From assembly GCA_027625915.1 (NCBI GenBank), contig JANTQA010000047.1, forward strand, positions 248,001 through 312,000: a stretch of 64,000 bases of DNA, written 5' to 3'. Shown here piece after piece: positions 34,872 to 47,397 of the stretch (position 1 is the stretch's first letter; the number at the start of each line of letters is the position of its first letter). The notes below the pieces were generated by a model. It was given only the letters and a program-made list of their open reading frames with translations, searched no databases and was not told where the DNA came from. The translations under genes and the position numbers were made by a program. The DNA comes from Anaeramoeba flamelloides (Eukaryota; Metamonada; Anaeramoebidae).

Positions 34872-34926
34872 ATACATGTGTGTATGTGTATGTGTGTGTG
34901 TGTGTATGTATGTATGTGTGTGTGTC
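34872..34926. repeat. GT/GTAT microsatellite
   Basis: Run of TGTGTATGTGTATGTGTG type, with GT dinucleotides interrupted by GTAT units. It is the only GT-rich simple repeat in the window. The 67-codon ORF across it (34801-35004) is a by-product of the repeat. Confidence 0.85.
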
Positions 34927-35769
34927 CCTACAACACAAAAAAAAATACTAGAATGGAAAACTGATCAAATACCTTCCATGAAAAAAATTAAAAAAACAAA
35001 ATGAAAAAATAAAAATAAATAAATTTTCCATTTAACTTTTTCTTGAAAACATTTTTTGCCAAAATCATTCAATTTAAAGTTGAAAGTATTTCTATTTCTA
35101 TATAAATTCACTTATTTTAACTCATTTACTAAAATAAATTCTAAATTAGGGGAATTTTATTTTCACAAAAAGGACTAATTTGGTCTTCAGATTTTTTTTT
35201 TATTTCCAATCGGTAAAATTAAAAAAAAAGGTTAAACTCTATGGAAAAGTATTCTAATTTAATATATTAACTTATTTTTCTATTTCAAACTTTTCTCAAC
35301 CCCAATTTTCAAAAAAAAAATAAAAAATTACACAGAATTTCAAAAAATATTTTTGATATTCAAAAGTTGAGAGTGTTTTTATTCTCAAAAAAATATCCAA
35401 GTGGATAATTGAATTAATTGATTTGGCTAAATTTCGATAAATATTAATAAGAAAAAAACACTACTTAATTTTATTAAGGGTATATATATATATATATTCG
35501 GGTTATAAAGGATGGCGAATGAAATTTTTCTTAATTATATACTAAAATATATCAAATTAACTAGATGGCATTATGTGTTTGGGTATTATTCTTTGAAATA
35601 ATTGAATCTGTAAAAATAATCTTAAAATCTGGATATTTGGATTAAAATAAATTTTTTGTATTCATAATTTATTTAAAAATACTAATATTTTGTGATTTTT
35701 GTCAAATAAAAATATTGAAAAAAAATTCCAGAAATGATGTTATATTTTTCAGATCTACATTACTCAATA

Positions 35770-36357
35770 TAAGGTATTTCCAAAAAAGTGGGGCTTTTTT
35801 TTTTACATTCCATAAAAAATCATCTTTTTTTATGAAAGTATTCTTTAATTGGCATTACCAAATTAAGTTTAATGTTAATACCGATTGAATAAATGTCTAA
35901 GGTATTTATTTCAAAATATGTTTGGTTGAAATATTTCAACCAAAAAATAAAAAAAAAATCCTTTTTTTTTGAGAAAACAATGCACAACCAATTTCAATAA
36001 AAAAATAGAAATATGAATAGAATAAAAATGTTTATTTAAACTATAAAATGTATTTATATGTTTTAAATTCTATTTGAAAATGTTTTGAGATTAAACAAGT
36101 TATGAAAATGGTTTTTTCAATCAAAAAGAAAATTATGAACACCAATTTTTAAATATTAAAAAATATCAGATAAAATCGAGATCAGAAAATTTGATATCTT
36201 TTATTTATGTAATACAATACTAAGAAACAAATTGAATTATTATCAAGAATCGATAAATGGTAGTTAATGATTTTGAATGTTTGAATGTTTTTTTAAGGAT
36301 TGTGTTTAAAAGATATATTTTAAAATAAATTTGCCCCACTTTATTGGAAATGACTTA
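35770..36357. mobile_element. TIR element, family B (~588 bp)
   Basis: Best copy of family B. The left end ATAAGGTATTTCCAAAAAAG followed by TGGGGC pairs with the right end GCCCCACTTTATTGGAAAT. The whole length can be aligned with 60939-61523, for example GAGATTAAACAAGTTATG, AAATATCAGATAAAA and ACAATACTAAGAA. TA is at both ends. It has no recognisable coding sequence and is probably non-autonomous. Confidence 0.82.
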
Positions 36358-36541
36358 TTAGAGATTATTACAAAATAATAAGACACGATGTGTTTCTTCG
36401 TTAAAAATCGTGATAATCGATTTTTTGAGTACTATTTAAAATATTTTTAAAATAAAATTTGTGGGGTGTGTTTATGTGTGTGTTTTAGGGTGCTCATACG
36501 TGCCCTGGTTTTTTTTTTTATTTATTTAATTTTAGAAATAT

Positions 36542-36738
36542 TACTTCGGTTCCACTTTCAAGGTACAAACTTTCAACGAAATTTAAGGCACAAAAATATC
36601 TCAAATTAAGGCAGACAATTTGTAATTTTGTTTTTTCCATTTTATTTTACTAGAATCTGAATTTTGTGCCTTAATTTGAGATATTTTTGTGCCTTAAATT
36701 TCGTAGCAGTCTGTGTCTTAAAAGTAGAACTGGCTGTA
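36542..36738. mobile_element. Tc1/mariner-type MITE, family A
   Basis: The ends TACTTCGGTTCCACTTTCAA and AAAAGTAGAACTGGCTGTA flank a 197-bp palindrome. AACGAAATTTAAGGCACAAA, ATCTCAAATTAAGGCA and their complements are intact. The left terminus is more changed than the right. Confidence 0.85.
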
Positions 36739-37658
36739 AGAAAATTTATGAAAGTTTCTTTTGATTTCTAAAATTTCAAATAACTTATAGGTTATTTTGT
36801 TGTGATTTTCTATTTAATTTTTTTATTAAAATTTATGATTTTTGGAATTTACGGAAAAAAAAAGAAAAAAACGGTAAATTAGAAAATTCGAAAGTCTGTC
36901 ATTAAAAATAATACTAAAAACAAACTCTTTTTTCAATAATTTTATCAAAAGGTCAAAAATAAAGAATAATACTTTAACTATTTAAGAAAGAAAACTGAAT
37001 TCTTCCAATCCAAAAATAATTACAAATATTCATTTCAGGGAAATGGAAAAATGTGAGAAAAAAATTGAAAGCAAGAATTCTGAATTGTTTCGGCTTTTAA
37101 AATTGGTATAAAATAAATAATTATTAAATCGAAACATATACATTATAAATGTTGATTTCTGGGGTGGTAAAGTTAAAAAAACATATTTCCTATATCTTGA
37201 TCCCAAAAAGATAAATCAAATCAAACTAGAATTAGATGAATTTGATGAAAATAGGATATTAAAATCTATTTTGATAAATTCTGTCGGGATAAGAAACAAT
37301 TGGTTTCTTTAAAAATTTCGAAATAAAGTTTTTTAATTCAGGGAAAAATGAGTAAAACGGGGTAAAAGGAACGTAATTTGATTAAATGTTGTCGATAAGA
37401 TCAATAAGTATTGTCATTTTTTTTTTTTTCTGATATAATTTTTTCAATATTTTGATACAAATTTCTTAATTAATACGAAGAAAATATTTATATGTAAACA
37501 ATATATATCGTCATTTATTTAAATATTATAACATATTTAGTTGCTAAAACGATTTGATTAGTTCGATTCCTAATCCATCATGACAATCAAAATGTGTAAA
37601 ATATAACACCAATGATCAAAAGAATGTGAGACCAAGGACTATGAGGGTTTCAAAATAT

Positions 37659-38065
37659 AAGCTGTGCTTTTTTTTATAGAACCGGTATGGGCCAGTGGCA
37701 ACACAACCCAGTGTACAATCTGAAGGCCGGGGTTCTATTCCCTTAAACATTATTTCTTATTGTTTACCATTTTCTCAAATAGCCACCACGGTGTAATTTT
37801 AATTAAAAATCGGGCTTATGCTTCTTAGAACCACTAATTCTTTGAGGAAATCTTTTGACCGAATTGAATCTTTTTGACTATTATAAAACTGAACCGAATT
37901 GGAACAAAATCCCTCTCAATTTATGGAGTGGATCCGATTTTTGGGAGAAATGACCAGCTCTCACTTGGTTCAACAATATCTCTAATTCAAATTAGGGATT
38001 CGGGCAAACAGGTGGACTTTTAGTACCCACTCTTTAATGGAAAAAAAAAAGCTGTGCTTTTTTTT
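37659..38065 (+). mobile_element. tRNA-derived SINE with target-site duplication
   Basis: The SINE body is 37676-38048. A direct repeat AAGCTGTGCTTTTTTTT lies at 37659-37675 and again at 38049-38065 as the target-site duplication. Near the 5' end, TGGGCCAGTGG (37688-37698) fits an RNA polymerase III A box and GGTTCTATTCC (37731-37741) fits a B box, spaced as in a tRNA. The body is visibly richer in G and C than its surroundings. It ends in a tail of about 10 A just before the second duplication, so it was inserted in plus orientation. The ~300-bp 3' part is noncoding and not recognised. The near-identical duplication implies a young insertion. No second copy was seen in this window. Confidence 0.87.
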
Positions 38066-39760
38066 TCTTACTCCATTAATAAGACATATAATTTACTACT
38101 CGTTAGTGTAACTAAGTCCAAATCAATTTTAAAGCTAAACCCCTTGATAATATTCGGTAAATTTTTTGATTAGGAATTCAATTCGTTGAAATTTTATGTA
38201 ATTTTCTCAATTTTTTTGAAATTTTTTTGTTTTTTTTATGATTAAAATTTTTGAAAAAAAACTGTATTTTTTGATATAAATTTTGTAATTTAAGATTTAT
38301 TTATAGAATTTCCTTTTAAATAATAGAACTTTAAGAAACCAATACCATATTTACCCATAGCGTTTGTTACTCGTTTCTTTGATCGATTACTGTATAGGTC
38401 TTCTATAACAAAAATATAATGATTTTTATTTTGAAACGAGGATTAAAAATTTTCTACAAGTTATTTCGAACAACAGTAGATTTTGGAAAACCAATATTTT
38501 GATCAAATTTTAAAACCTGATTGAACTTCAAATAAAAATTATCTTTTTATGAATTGGAAAATAAACAGTATTTTGAATACAAGTGGTTCATTGTTTGAAG
38601 AAAAATATGAGTTTTCTATTGAATTTGATAAATCTTTCGGAATTGAGTTTCAAATGATTTGAGATTTGAGTAATTTATTATTAAAAACACCAACAAAGCA
38701 AAATTATATGACCAAACAATAAGATCATTGAGATATTTTCATTGTCACTAAAATAAAACAATTGGAAATGTAAATTTTGATACTTTTTCATTTTTTAAGA
38801 TAAATATTAACGATCAGCCTAAAAAAGTAAATTTTACAAAGAACATATTGAAAGTTGTTGGCTTTTAATTTTGATTTATGTGTTGATACAGTGTAACTCC
38901 ATGAAAAAAATGGATAAGATTACTTGAAAATATTGTAATTTTTTATTGATAAGAATATGACTTAACAAATAAGAGATGTGGTTGATAAAGTTGGGTTAAA
39001 ATTGGGTTAGTTCAATTGAAACTCAGTTGCTAAATTTGTGAAATTTTCTGTTTTGTTTTGAACTATAAACGATTTCTCCACAATAAATTTGATTCAGGTA
39101 AATCAGCCATTTTTTTTGTCAATCATAATTAACCCAAACCTTTCAACTGTAATGAAAATTTGGTCATGTATTTATCAAAAAGATTTGATCTGAAAAATTG
39201 TGTTTTGCATTTAAATTGGTATTTCTTTTCCAATGGCTTGTCCAAAAAAAGCATTACAAACAAAAAAAAAAAAGGAAAAGAGGTTAATTATTGATCTGTT
39301 TGAGATAATAAAAATTTTCTTATTTTTTTCCTTAAATTTATCATATTTTTGAAACTGTTGAAATATTCCATTTATTATTAAGTCCATAAATCAAACTAAT
39401 TCATACCAGTGGACGATTTTCTTCTTTTCAATCCTCTCTTTTCCATTTAATTGCTTTTTTTTTTTTGATAAAAAAATTTTCACTTTTTAGAAGTTGAAAA
39501 GTGACCAATTCTATGACAAAAGTAACCACTTCAATCATTTAGAAAATAGTTTGATTTTATTTTTTTTTTCATAAAGTACATCAGCACTTTTTACAAAAAC
39601 TCTAATTTTTCATTGTCAAAAAATGTCAATTCACACACACCCATACCCAACCAAATACCTGATAACCCATCAAAGAGAAATAATTTACTTTTTGAGGTTT
39701 TCCAAGAGCTTAAAAAATCATTTTTTTTTCTATTATCTCAAAATAAATTCATAACTTCAA

Positions 39761-39975
39761 ATGACAAACAAAAACGTTAAAGTTGACTCACCAAACGTAA
39801 CTTATACTGAGGATTACATCCTTTCTAATTACACCTACAACAACTCAGTTGTTGAAGAAACCGAAAAAGAAATTCTTATCAAACCAGTCAAAACAAAATA
39901 TTCCTTCAAGACCGATCGAAGAGTTGTTAAAACAGGGTGCGTTTTTTTGCTTTTTTTTTTATCTTTTTTCTTTTT

Positions 39976-40028
<53 letters not shown>

Positions 40029-42194
40029 TTATATTTATTTATTTTTATTTTATTAAATTGACTATTAAATTTTTAATATTTTAACAAAACCTTTTATGAA
40101 AAAATTAATTAAAAAACAAATAGAATGATGCTTGTTGGATGGGGTGGAAGTAACGGTACAACAATTACTGCTGGTATCATTGCTAACAAAATGGGAATTA
40201 ACTGGAGAACAAACCGTGGAATTAATGAACCAAATTATTTTGGATCCATGTTCCAATGTAGTACTGTTCGTGTTGGTGTTAACAAAGAAGGACAAGATGT
40301 TTATGTTCCATTTAAATCAGTTCTTCCAAGTGTAAACCCAAATGACCTTGTTATTGGCGGTTGGGATATCAACAAAATGAATCTTGCTGACGCTATGGAA
40401 AGAGCACAAGTAAGATTACAAATTTTTAGATTTTTTTTTTTTTTTTTTTCTTTTTTATTTTTTTTTATCTATTTTTTGTAATTTTTTAAAAAAAGTTGCA
40501 TTTTAATTCACTAAAACAAACAGTTTTTTGTTTTTGTGTCACCTCGACTTATTATGGTTTGGGAATATTTTTTGACATTGGGGTGTTAAAAAAAATTAAA
40601 ATTGGAATTTTCTAAACGAATTTTTATCAAATTTCTATTAACAATCTAAAATTCCATTTTCAAAGTTTTTGTTTTTTTTACTCAGAAGGAAATACGTAAA
40701 AAAGCATAAATGGTCAAAAATAGATCATCAAAATTTATTTGTTTTGAATATATTATTTATATTAGATCGTTTACTCAATGTATTTTTTTTTTTTATTTTT
40801 TCCTTGTGGGTTGGCAAAAAACTCTTTGATTTTAATCTTGATAATAAAAATACTTATGAATTTTTATTGAACCCCATTAACCTTTTTATAAAGGATAAAA
40901 CAAAAGTTATTGTGATCTAAAATTATAAAAAGATTTTGTTTAGTGTAAAAAATTTTCAAGAAAGAAATTTGTTAAAAATTATTAAAAAAAAAAAAGTATT
41001 GAGTTAGGGATAATTTAAAAAATAAACTAACAAATAAAATTCAATGATCAAAAAAACTAACTTTCTAAATTTTATTAATAATTTCTCGATTTTAAAAATA
41101 ATTCTTAGGTACTTGATTATGATTTAATGAAACAACTTAAACCATACATGAAAGATATGACTCCATTACCATCCATTTATGCCCCAGATTTTATTGCATC
41201 CAACCAAAGTGATCGAGCCAACCACGTCATCCAAGGAAGCAAAGCCGAACAATTAGAAAAAATTAGACAAGACATCAAAACCTTTAAAGAAGAAAACAAA
41301 TTAGACAAGGTCATTATTTTATGGACAGCCAATACTGAAAGATTTTCCGCCGTTGTAGAAAATGTCAACGACACCGCCGAAAATTTATTAAGCTCGATCG
41401 AAGATCCAGAAATTGACGAAATTAGTCCATCAACATTGTTTGCCGTTGCATCGATCTTGGAAGGATGTACCTATATTAACGGATCCCCCCAAAATAGCTT
41501 TGTTCCAGGTGTCATTGAATTAGCCGAACAAAACAATGTCATGCTTGCTGGTGACGATTTCAAAACCGGACAAACCAAATTCAAATCCGTCATGGTTGAT
41601 TTCTTAATCTCCGCTGGTATCAAACCAGTATCCATTGTCTCCTATAATCATTTAGGTAACAACGACGGTAAAAACTTGAGCTCCTCAAGACAATTCAAAT
41701 CCAAGGAAATTTCCAAATCCAATGTTGTCGACGACATGGTTAACAGCAATAGAATCTTATACGAAAAAGGCGAAAAGCCAGATCACGTTGTTGTCATCAA
41801 ATACGTTCCATATGTTGGCGATTCCAAACGTGCACTTGACGAATACACCTCAGAAATCTTTATGGGCGGTATCAACACAATCGTTGTTCACAACACTTGT
41901 GAAGACTCCCTCCTCGCTGCACCAATCATGATCGATTTGGTCATCCTCGCTGAACTCTGTGAAAGAATCCAATGGAAAACAGAAGAAACAGAAGAATTCC
42001 AAAACTTCCACCCAATCCTTTCAATCCTCTCCTACATGCTTAAGGCTCCAGTCGTCCCAAAAAATACACCAGTAATCAACTCCTTGTTTAAACAAAAATC
42101 TTGTATCGAAAACATTTTCAGAGCTTGTATCGGTCTTGAACCAGAAAACAATATGTTGCTTGAACACAAAACTATCAATTTAATGAAAAAATAA
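39761..42194 (+). CDS. INO1: myo-inositol-3-phosphate synthase
   Basis: Three exons: 39761-39936, 40124-40409, 41109-42194 (515 residues; yeast and animal enzymes are about 510-560). The enzyme converts glucose 6-phosphate to inositol 3-phosphate using NAD, the first step of inositol and phosphoinositide synthesis in the cytosol. Motifs: NAD-binding [12 protein letters not shown] across the first junction; [78 protein letters not shown]. Both splice sites are set by the family alignment: intron 1 is 187 bp with the unusual donor GTGCGT and a poly(T) of over 45; intron 2 is 699 bp with GTAAGA. Exon 3 uses many C-ending codons (ATC, GTC, CTC), unlike neighbouring genes, suggesting high expression. 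All key lysines and glycines I could check by eye are present. Confidence 0.98.
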
Positions 42195-44779
42195 TTTTTT
42201 TTTTATTTTTTTTAGTGGTTATATTTTTTTTTTATAATTGATATGTTATAATTTATTTAATATCCTTATAATTCGACGACTAAGAAATTTTTTAAAAAAA
42301 AAAATAAAAATAATCTCTTGAAAAGAGATTTAGATCTAAATATTAGATTATTCATAATAAAATAAGTATTTTTATATAGATTAAGAATTCTATATTCTTA
42401 ATTCTTCATAAAAACTAAATTCTAATTTTTAAAATTTTTTTTTTGGATTTTTTTTTGATTAATTGGATCGTTATTTATAATTTTGATTCATTTGTTTTGA
42501 AAATGTTTTAGTTAATCATAAACTAAAAAAAATCTTATTAGCAAATTCAAAAAAATTTTAACGAATTTTGAAATTGAAAAAGAATCGATAAATTGAATCG
42601 ATTCGATTTTTTTTGTCAATTCTTTAATAATGAACCAATTTTGATAAAATTATATAGTTGATTTTTTTATTCGAAATACTACTAGAATTATAAAATGAAA
42701 AATGCCAGATCTATCAATACTTCAAAATATTAAATAAAATGGTTTTATAGTAAAAATAATCCCATTCGACACTCTCAAAAAATATCGAATAATAAGTTTT
42801 CTTAGATATCTGAAATAATTCTTTTTTACATATTAATTCAATTTCATCTTGGTAGAATTCATTTTGAGTATTTTATTTAACTCTATTTCAATTGTTAAAT
42901 TTATTTGTCAAATCAAAAACTTTTTAAAATTCAAAGTAATTTTTGACAAATAAAAAAATCAAAAGAAACGAAATTTTCAAAGAGAGACAAGACAAATGAT
43001 CTCCAAAACTCACACCAAACAACAGCTATAACAACACACCTCTTTAAATATTGCTTTAGTTTTGAAATAGTACAAAGATTAGAGGATAAATTACCTGATC
43101 AAGAAACACTAAAAATTGAAAATTGCAGAACAACATTTTGAGGTTAAAAAAAAGTTTCCATACTTTAATGATCAGAACTTCAAAGAGAAGAAACTCACAC
43201 AACCATTCTTCTCTTTATAAATATAACAAATTAATTCCAAATAGAGGAAAAATAAACGGCAAATTTTTAATCGAGGTAGATTCATTGGATTAATATAAAA
43301 CATATTTTTAATGCTTGCATTCTGAAGTGAATTATTGTTTTTAAAAAGTTTGATTAATGGTTTTTTAATTTTTGATAAAGTTCAAAATTCAACATCTTTC
43401 TGAATTATTTTAAAAAATTTATTTTCTTTGAAAGAAGATAGAAATCTTATTATTTACAAAGGAAGTATATAAAAATACACTTTAAAAATGAAACGACAAA
43501 GTTTTGGAATATCACAAGTGTAAAAAATCTACTTATTTTCTAAAATACTACTTTAATTTATTCCAGACTCAAAAAAAATAAATTTTTTTGATTCATACAG
43601 TTTGAATCGATTTATTCATTGTATTACACACAAAAAAAAAATAACATAAAAAACTAAAAGATTAAATTTAAATTTCTCATAAAATATTTTTATAAAACCT
43701 GTAAAACGAACTTAGAATCTAATAAGAAATACATTTTAATTTGATTATTTATAATTAATAATTAATAACCAAATCTTAATTTTTTCAGTAAGTTGGTAAC
43801 ATGTGAAAGATTAACTGTATAAATAGACTCTACAAGTATTTATCAATTTTACAAGATTTTCAAACCTGAGATTTTGATAATTTTGGAAATTATAGATCAT
43901 CAGTAATGCCAGTTTTTTTTTAATCTGTTTGTTAGTTCCCAGAACCAATAAATAGATAAAACTATTTTTTTACCACTTTGGCAAATTTTACTGTTTATAG
44001 CAAATTTTCATTACCATTTTATTGTTTGTTATTTCTAGTCTATTTTTTAATTATAAAAAATCATTTTCTTGAATAAAATTTCACAAAGGATTTGTAATGA
44101 AAGCATTTAATTCTTATCTGAATAAATAAAATTAATGAGAGTGAAAATGATTAAATAAACGAGGAATTTAATTGAATGTTAACCAAGAAATTCCAATGAA
44201 ATTCGGATCTTTAAACTATAATTTTTTGTTTTAGTTTGTAATCATTTTTTTTTCTCTATTTAAAAATATAAAAAGTAATACTCCACAAAAAATTTCAATT
44301 TTGAAAAATTTTTACAACAAATTATGTGGCCTTACTCAAACAAAAAATTATAATAATTCAAATTATTTTTTTGAAAAAAATCAAACGATTTTTAATTTAT
44401 AAGGTCAAAAATTATATAATTTCAAACTATTAGTAGTAAAATTTTACATTTATCGAAATCTGGCTTCAAATTGTAATCAAAATAAATGATGTTTGTAAAT
44501 TCATTAAATTTATTGAAGATTTTAATAAACTCTGTTTAAGTAAAAGGGGACAACGTTTTTTTCAAATATCAATTATTATATATAATTGACCTTTGAAGAA
44601 CAAATAAGAAATAAACAGAATAATATACATCCAAGAATTGTTGATACATGTCTGAAAGAAAACCAATTAATCAATATTTTTTTTTAAAAATTAAAAAACT
44701 CAAATTCTTTAGGTCTCTATTGAGAAAAAAAACAATGTTTGTTATGAACTTCTACTGGTATTTGAATAATAAATAAGAA

Positions 44780-44905
44780 ACAATTTTCACTTCATTTTCC
44801 ATACTTTTCTTTTCGAAATCAAGTCCAGAAACGAAGTGTATTGGTAATTGTGGTCTCTATTGGAAAAATGAAATGAAAATGAAGTGAAAATTTTTCATAT
44901 TTATT
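44780..44905. repeat. Small fold-back repeat with TTTTCACTTC ends
   Basis: AATTTTCACTTCATTTTCCAT near 44782-44804 (first 20 bases quoted apart from the last) is inverted at 44868-44895 (ATGAAAATGAAGTGAAAATT). A similar fold-back is at 51905-52055 and a half copy at 63375-63405. All share the sequence GAAGTGAAAATTTTT at an end. Confidence 0.5.
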
Positions 44906-45681
44906 AAACAAATATCTAGATCAAAGATTGTGTAGAATTCCTTTAGAAATCAATATGGTTTCTCAAAAATTATTTCCATGGTTCCAATAACCATTAAAAT
45001 AACGCATTTTTACCAAGTAGCTATTGATCTTGCAATAAAAAAATTTTTTTCAACTGAATGAAGTTTGAAAAAAAAAAATCGAATAAAAAAAAAAAAAACG
45101 CAAAAATGTGAAAAAATGATTTCAATTTTGAAAATTTCCAAAATAAAATTTTTCTTCTAATATCTATGCAAACCCTTTAAACACATATATTTTACTCATG
45201 ACAACTTTGCCTCTTTGACTCAAAAATAGTGTAGTTAGGACTATTTTTATCAAAATAATATGAAAACAATTCAATATATGTAATATAATTCTTTTTGATC
45301 AAATCGAAAGAATCAATTCATAAAAAAAATATTTAAATCAATATTCTAATAATAGAGATTATTTATAGAATAAAATTCATGAAAAACCAAATAAAAATGG
45401 TAAAAAATTTTAATAATGTAAGAAATAAAAACTAATGAAAGTATTTATTTTATAAAAAAATTGAAAAAAATATTTGATCTAATTAAATAAAAACTTTTCT
45501 TTTCTCGGTTTCTGAGATGATTATAATTATTGAACTTCATATCTATAAATTTTCGGAGTATAGAATATCAACAATAAATATTTTAATATTTTCTATTATT
45601 TTTAATTTTCACAAGAAAGAATATTAGAAAAACTATTAAAAATGATGCTATATTTTTCAGATCGTACCACTATTATATATT

Positions 45682-46218
45682 TATAAACCCCATTCCAAAA
45701 ATTTGGACACACCCAAAATCAAAAATAGGCAAAAAAAAAACTCAATTTATTGTATTTTTCCAAACCTAATATAAAACCACATTTAAGTAACCTAATATTA
45801 ATGTTTCCAGAAGTAATCGTTTTCATCCAAATAAAAGAAAAAAATATAAAATTCAAAAATAAAAATAGATGTGTCCAAAATAATGAAACTAGCTGAACAA
45901 AAAATGTATTGGTAAATTTGTTGAAATTTCACCAACAATTGTTGATTGATGAAATGTTAAGATACCATCTACCAATTGTATGTTATTTTTCAATTTAACA
46001 AACTCAACACTAACATTCTATCAACCATTGAAAAAAAATTTCAGATCTAAGAAAACAGATTACGTAACTTGTAAAAAAGGAAATGAAAACAAAACAAAAA
46101 AGACAAAAAATGAAATATTTTGTAAAATCAAAATTCTTTCAAAATTGAATTTAAAGTGCAGTATCGATATTCTTTTCAATGTTTAAACTGTGTCCAAATT
46201 TTTGGAATCTAGTTTATA
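45682..46218. mobile_element. TIR element (~537 bp), Tc1/mariner-type ends
   Basis: The left end TATAAACCCCATTCCAAAAA and then TTTGGACACA is inverted at the right (TGTGTCCAAATTTTTGGAAT, then CTAGTTTATA). The CAAAAATTTGGACAC core is typical of Tc1/mariner termini. The interior aligns with 27345-27560 and contains no believable transposase ORF. Confidence 0.78.
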
Positions 46219-46396
46219 TTCCAACATAAATTAAAAAACTTAAATTAACAAAGTATAGCATATAAATGTATAATCTAACACATAAAGAAATTATTAGATA
46301 GATTTTGAATTAAATTCAAAATATCCATTCTATTTTATTTTTTTTTTGGAAAAATTTTAATCAGAAAAACCCAACATATACAAATTTATTTTTTTT

Positions 46397-46815
46397 TACA
46401 ATAAGACTGTTACATGGCTACCGTTAATTTTTTTCAATACCAAAATTTTAAGTTGATATAGATTTTTAAAAAGTTGAATATAGGTATAAGAAAGCTCAGA
46501 TTGATATTTTTTTTTTTTTTCATAAATGAGTTAATTTGAAAAATAATCTTCTTATGTGTTCTCGAAAAAAACAATTCATATTTATAAGAGTAAATATTAT
46601 GTGTTTTCTCAACGAATTTTCCATATTTCGAGTAATTTTGTGTTATGAAATTTTATTTTTTGAAAATCAGAAAAAATTCTTGAATATTGACTCATTTATA
46701 AAAAAATATTTTTCAATATGAGCTTTCTTATACCTATATTCAACTTTTTAAAAATCTTATAAACATCAAAATTTGATATTGAAAAAAAATTCACCATAGT
46801 TTTGGAAAGACTGTA
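46397..46815. mobile_element. TIR element (~419 bp) with ~120-bp arms
   Basis: The arms 46397-46520 and 46690-46815 are inverse copies with an almost exact core (TTTTTAAAAAGTTGAATATA, then GGTATAAGAAAGCTCA). The outer 40 bp are more diverged. The right terminus reads inward as TACAGTCTTTCCAAAACTAT, a Tc1/mariner-like end with TA. Confidence 0.8.
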
Positions 46816-47397
46816 ATATAAAACCAAAAAATAAGAATATCAAAAAACGATAAAAATTAAAGAGATAAATAGATTAAACTGGTAAACAAAACAAAACAAT
46901 TGATTATCTTGTTAACAATTACCACACTCTGAAATTAGCGATATTTAGATAAAAAAAAAACAAACAACAACAACAAATTTGAACGACGTACAGAATATTA
47001 ATTTAAAAATAATAATTTTCAAGATGATTTTCACCAAACTTGTTCCTTCTCTAAAAAACAAAAGTTAAAAATAAATAACGAAAAGTAAAAAATTAAAAGA
47101 TTAAATTTTATTGATTAATTGTAATACATTATTCATTAACAAAGTGTTTAATTTTTGTTAAATAATAAATTATTTATAAGATTATTTTCAATGTTAGTTT
47201 ATTATTATCATTATTGGTAAAATAATAAAACAATAGAATAATAAAACGGACAATATGTGAATATAAAAATTTATATTTCAAATGTTTGTTTTTTTAAAAT
47301 TATTAAGAATTTTAAATAAGCCTTATTATATCTCGTTAATTGCATTTTTTTCATTTGCGAAAAAAAAAAAAAAGAAAGAAAAACGAGAGAAGACAAA

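Larger units (their letters stand above)
32789..39760. other. 7-kb repeat-rich interval with SINE and MITEs
   Basis: This is among the longest gene-free stretches. It holds a repeat shared with 62760 (33355-33470), family A elements (34185-34386, 36542-36738), a GT/GTAT microsatellite (34872-34926), a short shared module (35690-35768), a family B element (35770-36357) and a SINE (37676-38048). A (TA) run lies at about 35481-35498. The 130 bp upstream of the inositol synthase gene include a C-rich patch (CACACACCCATACCC at about 39631) that could belong to its promoter; nothing proves this. Confidence 0.5.
42195..47397. other. 5.2-kb interval with three TIR/fold-back elements
   Basis: Convergent interval between the inositol synthase and FHA-AAA genes. 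It holds a small fold-back (44780-44905), a shared module (45575-45681), a TIR element (45682-46218) and a TIR element (46397-46815). A dispersed repeat trace lies at about 45040-45190. About 43000-43210 is slightly less AT-rich without an ORF. The ORFs at 45980-46186 and 46536-46721 sit inside the elements and are not genes. Confidence 0.5.

Noticed and set aside
37555-37600. tRNA-like T-arm around TTAGTTCGATTCCTAA
   Set aside because: It has a B-box look, but no acceptor stem, D-arm or anticodon arm could be folded around it.
40669-40920. ORF of 83 codons inside intron 2 of the inositol synthase gene
   Set aside because: It would break the enzyme between CAA and GTA codons where the family alignment is continuous, and it has no recognisable features.
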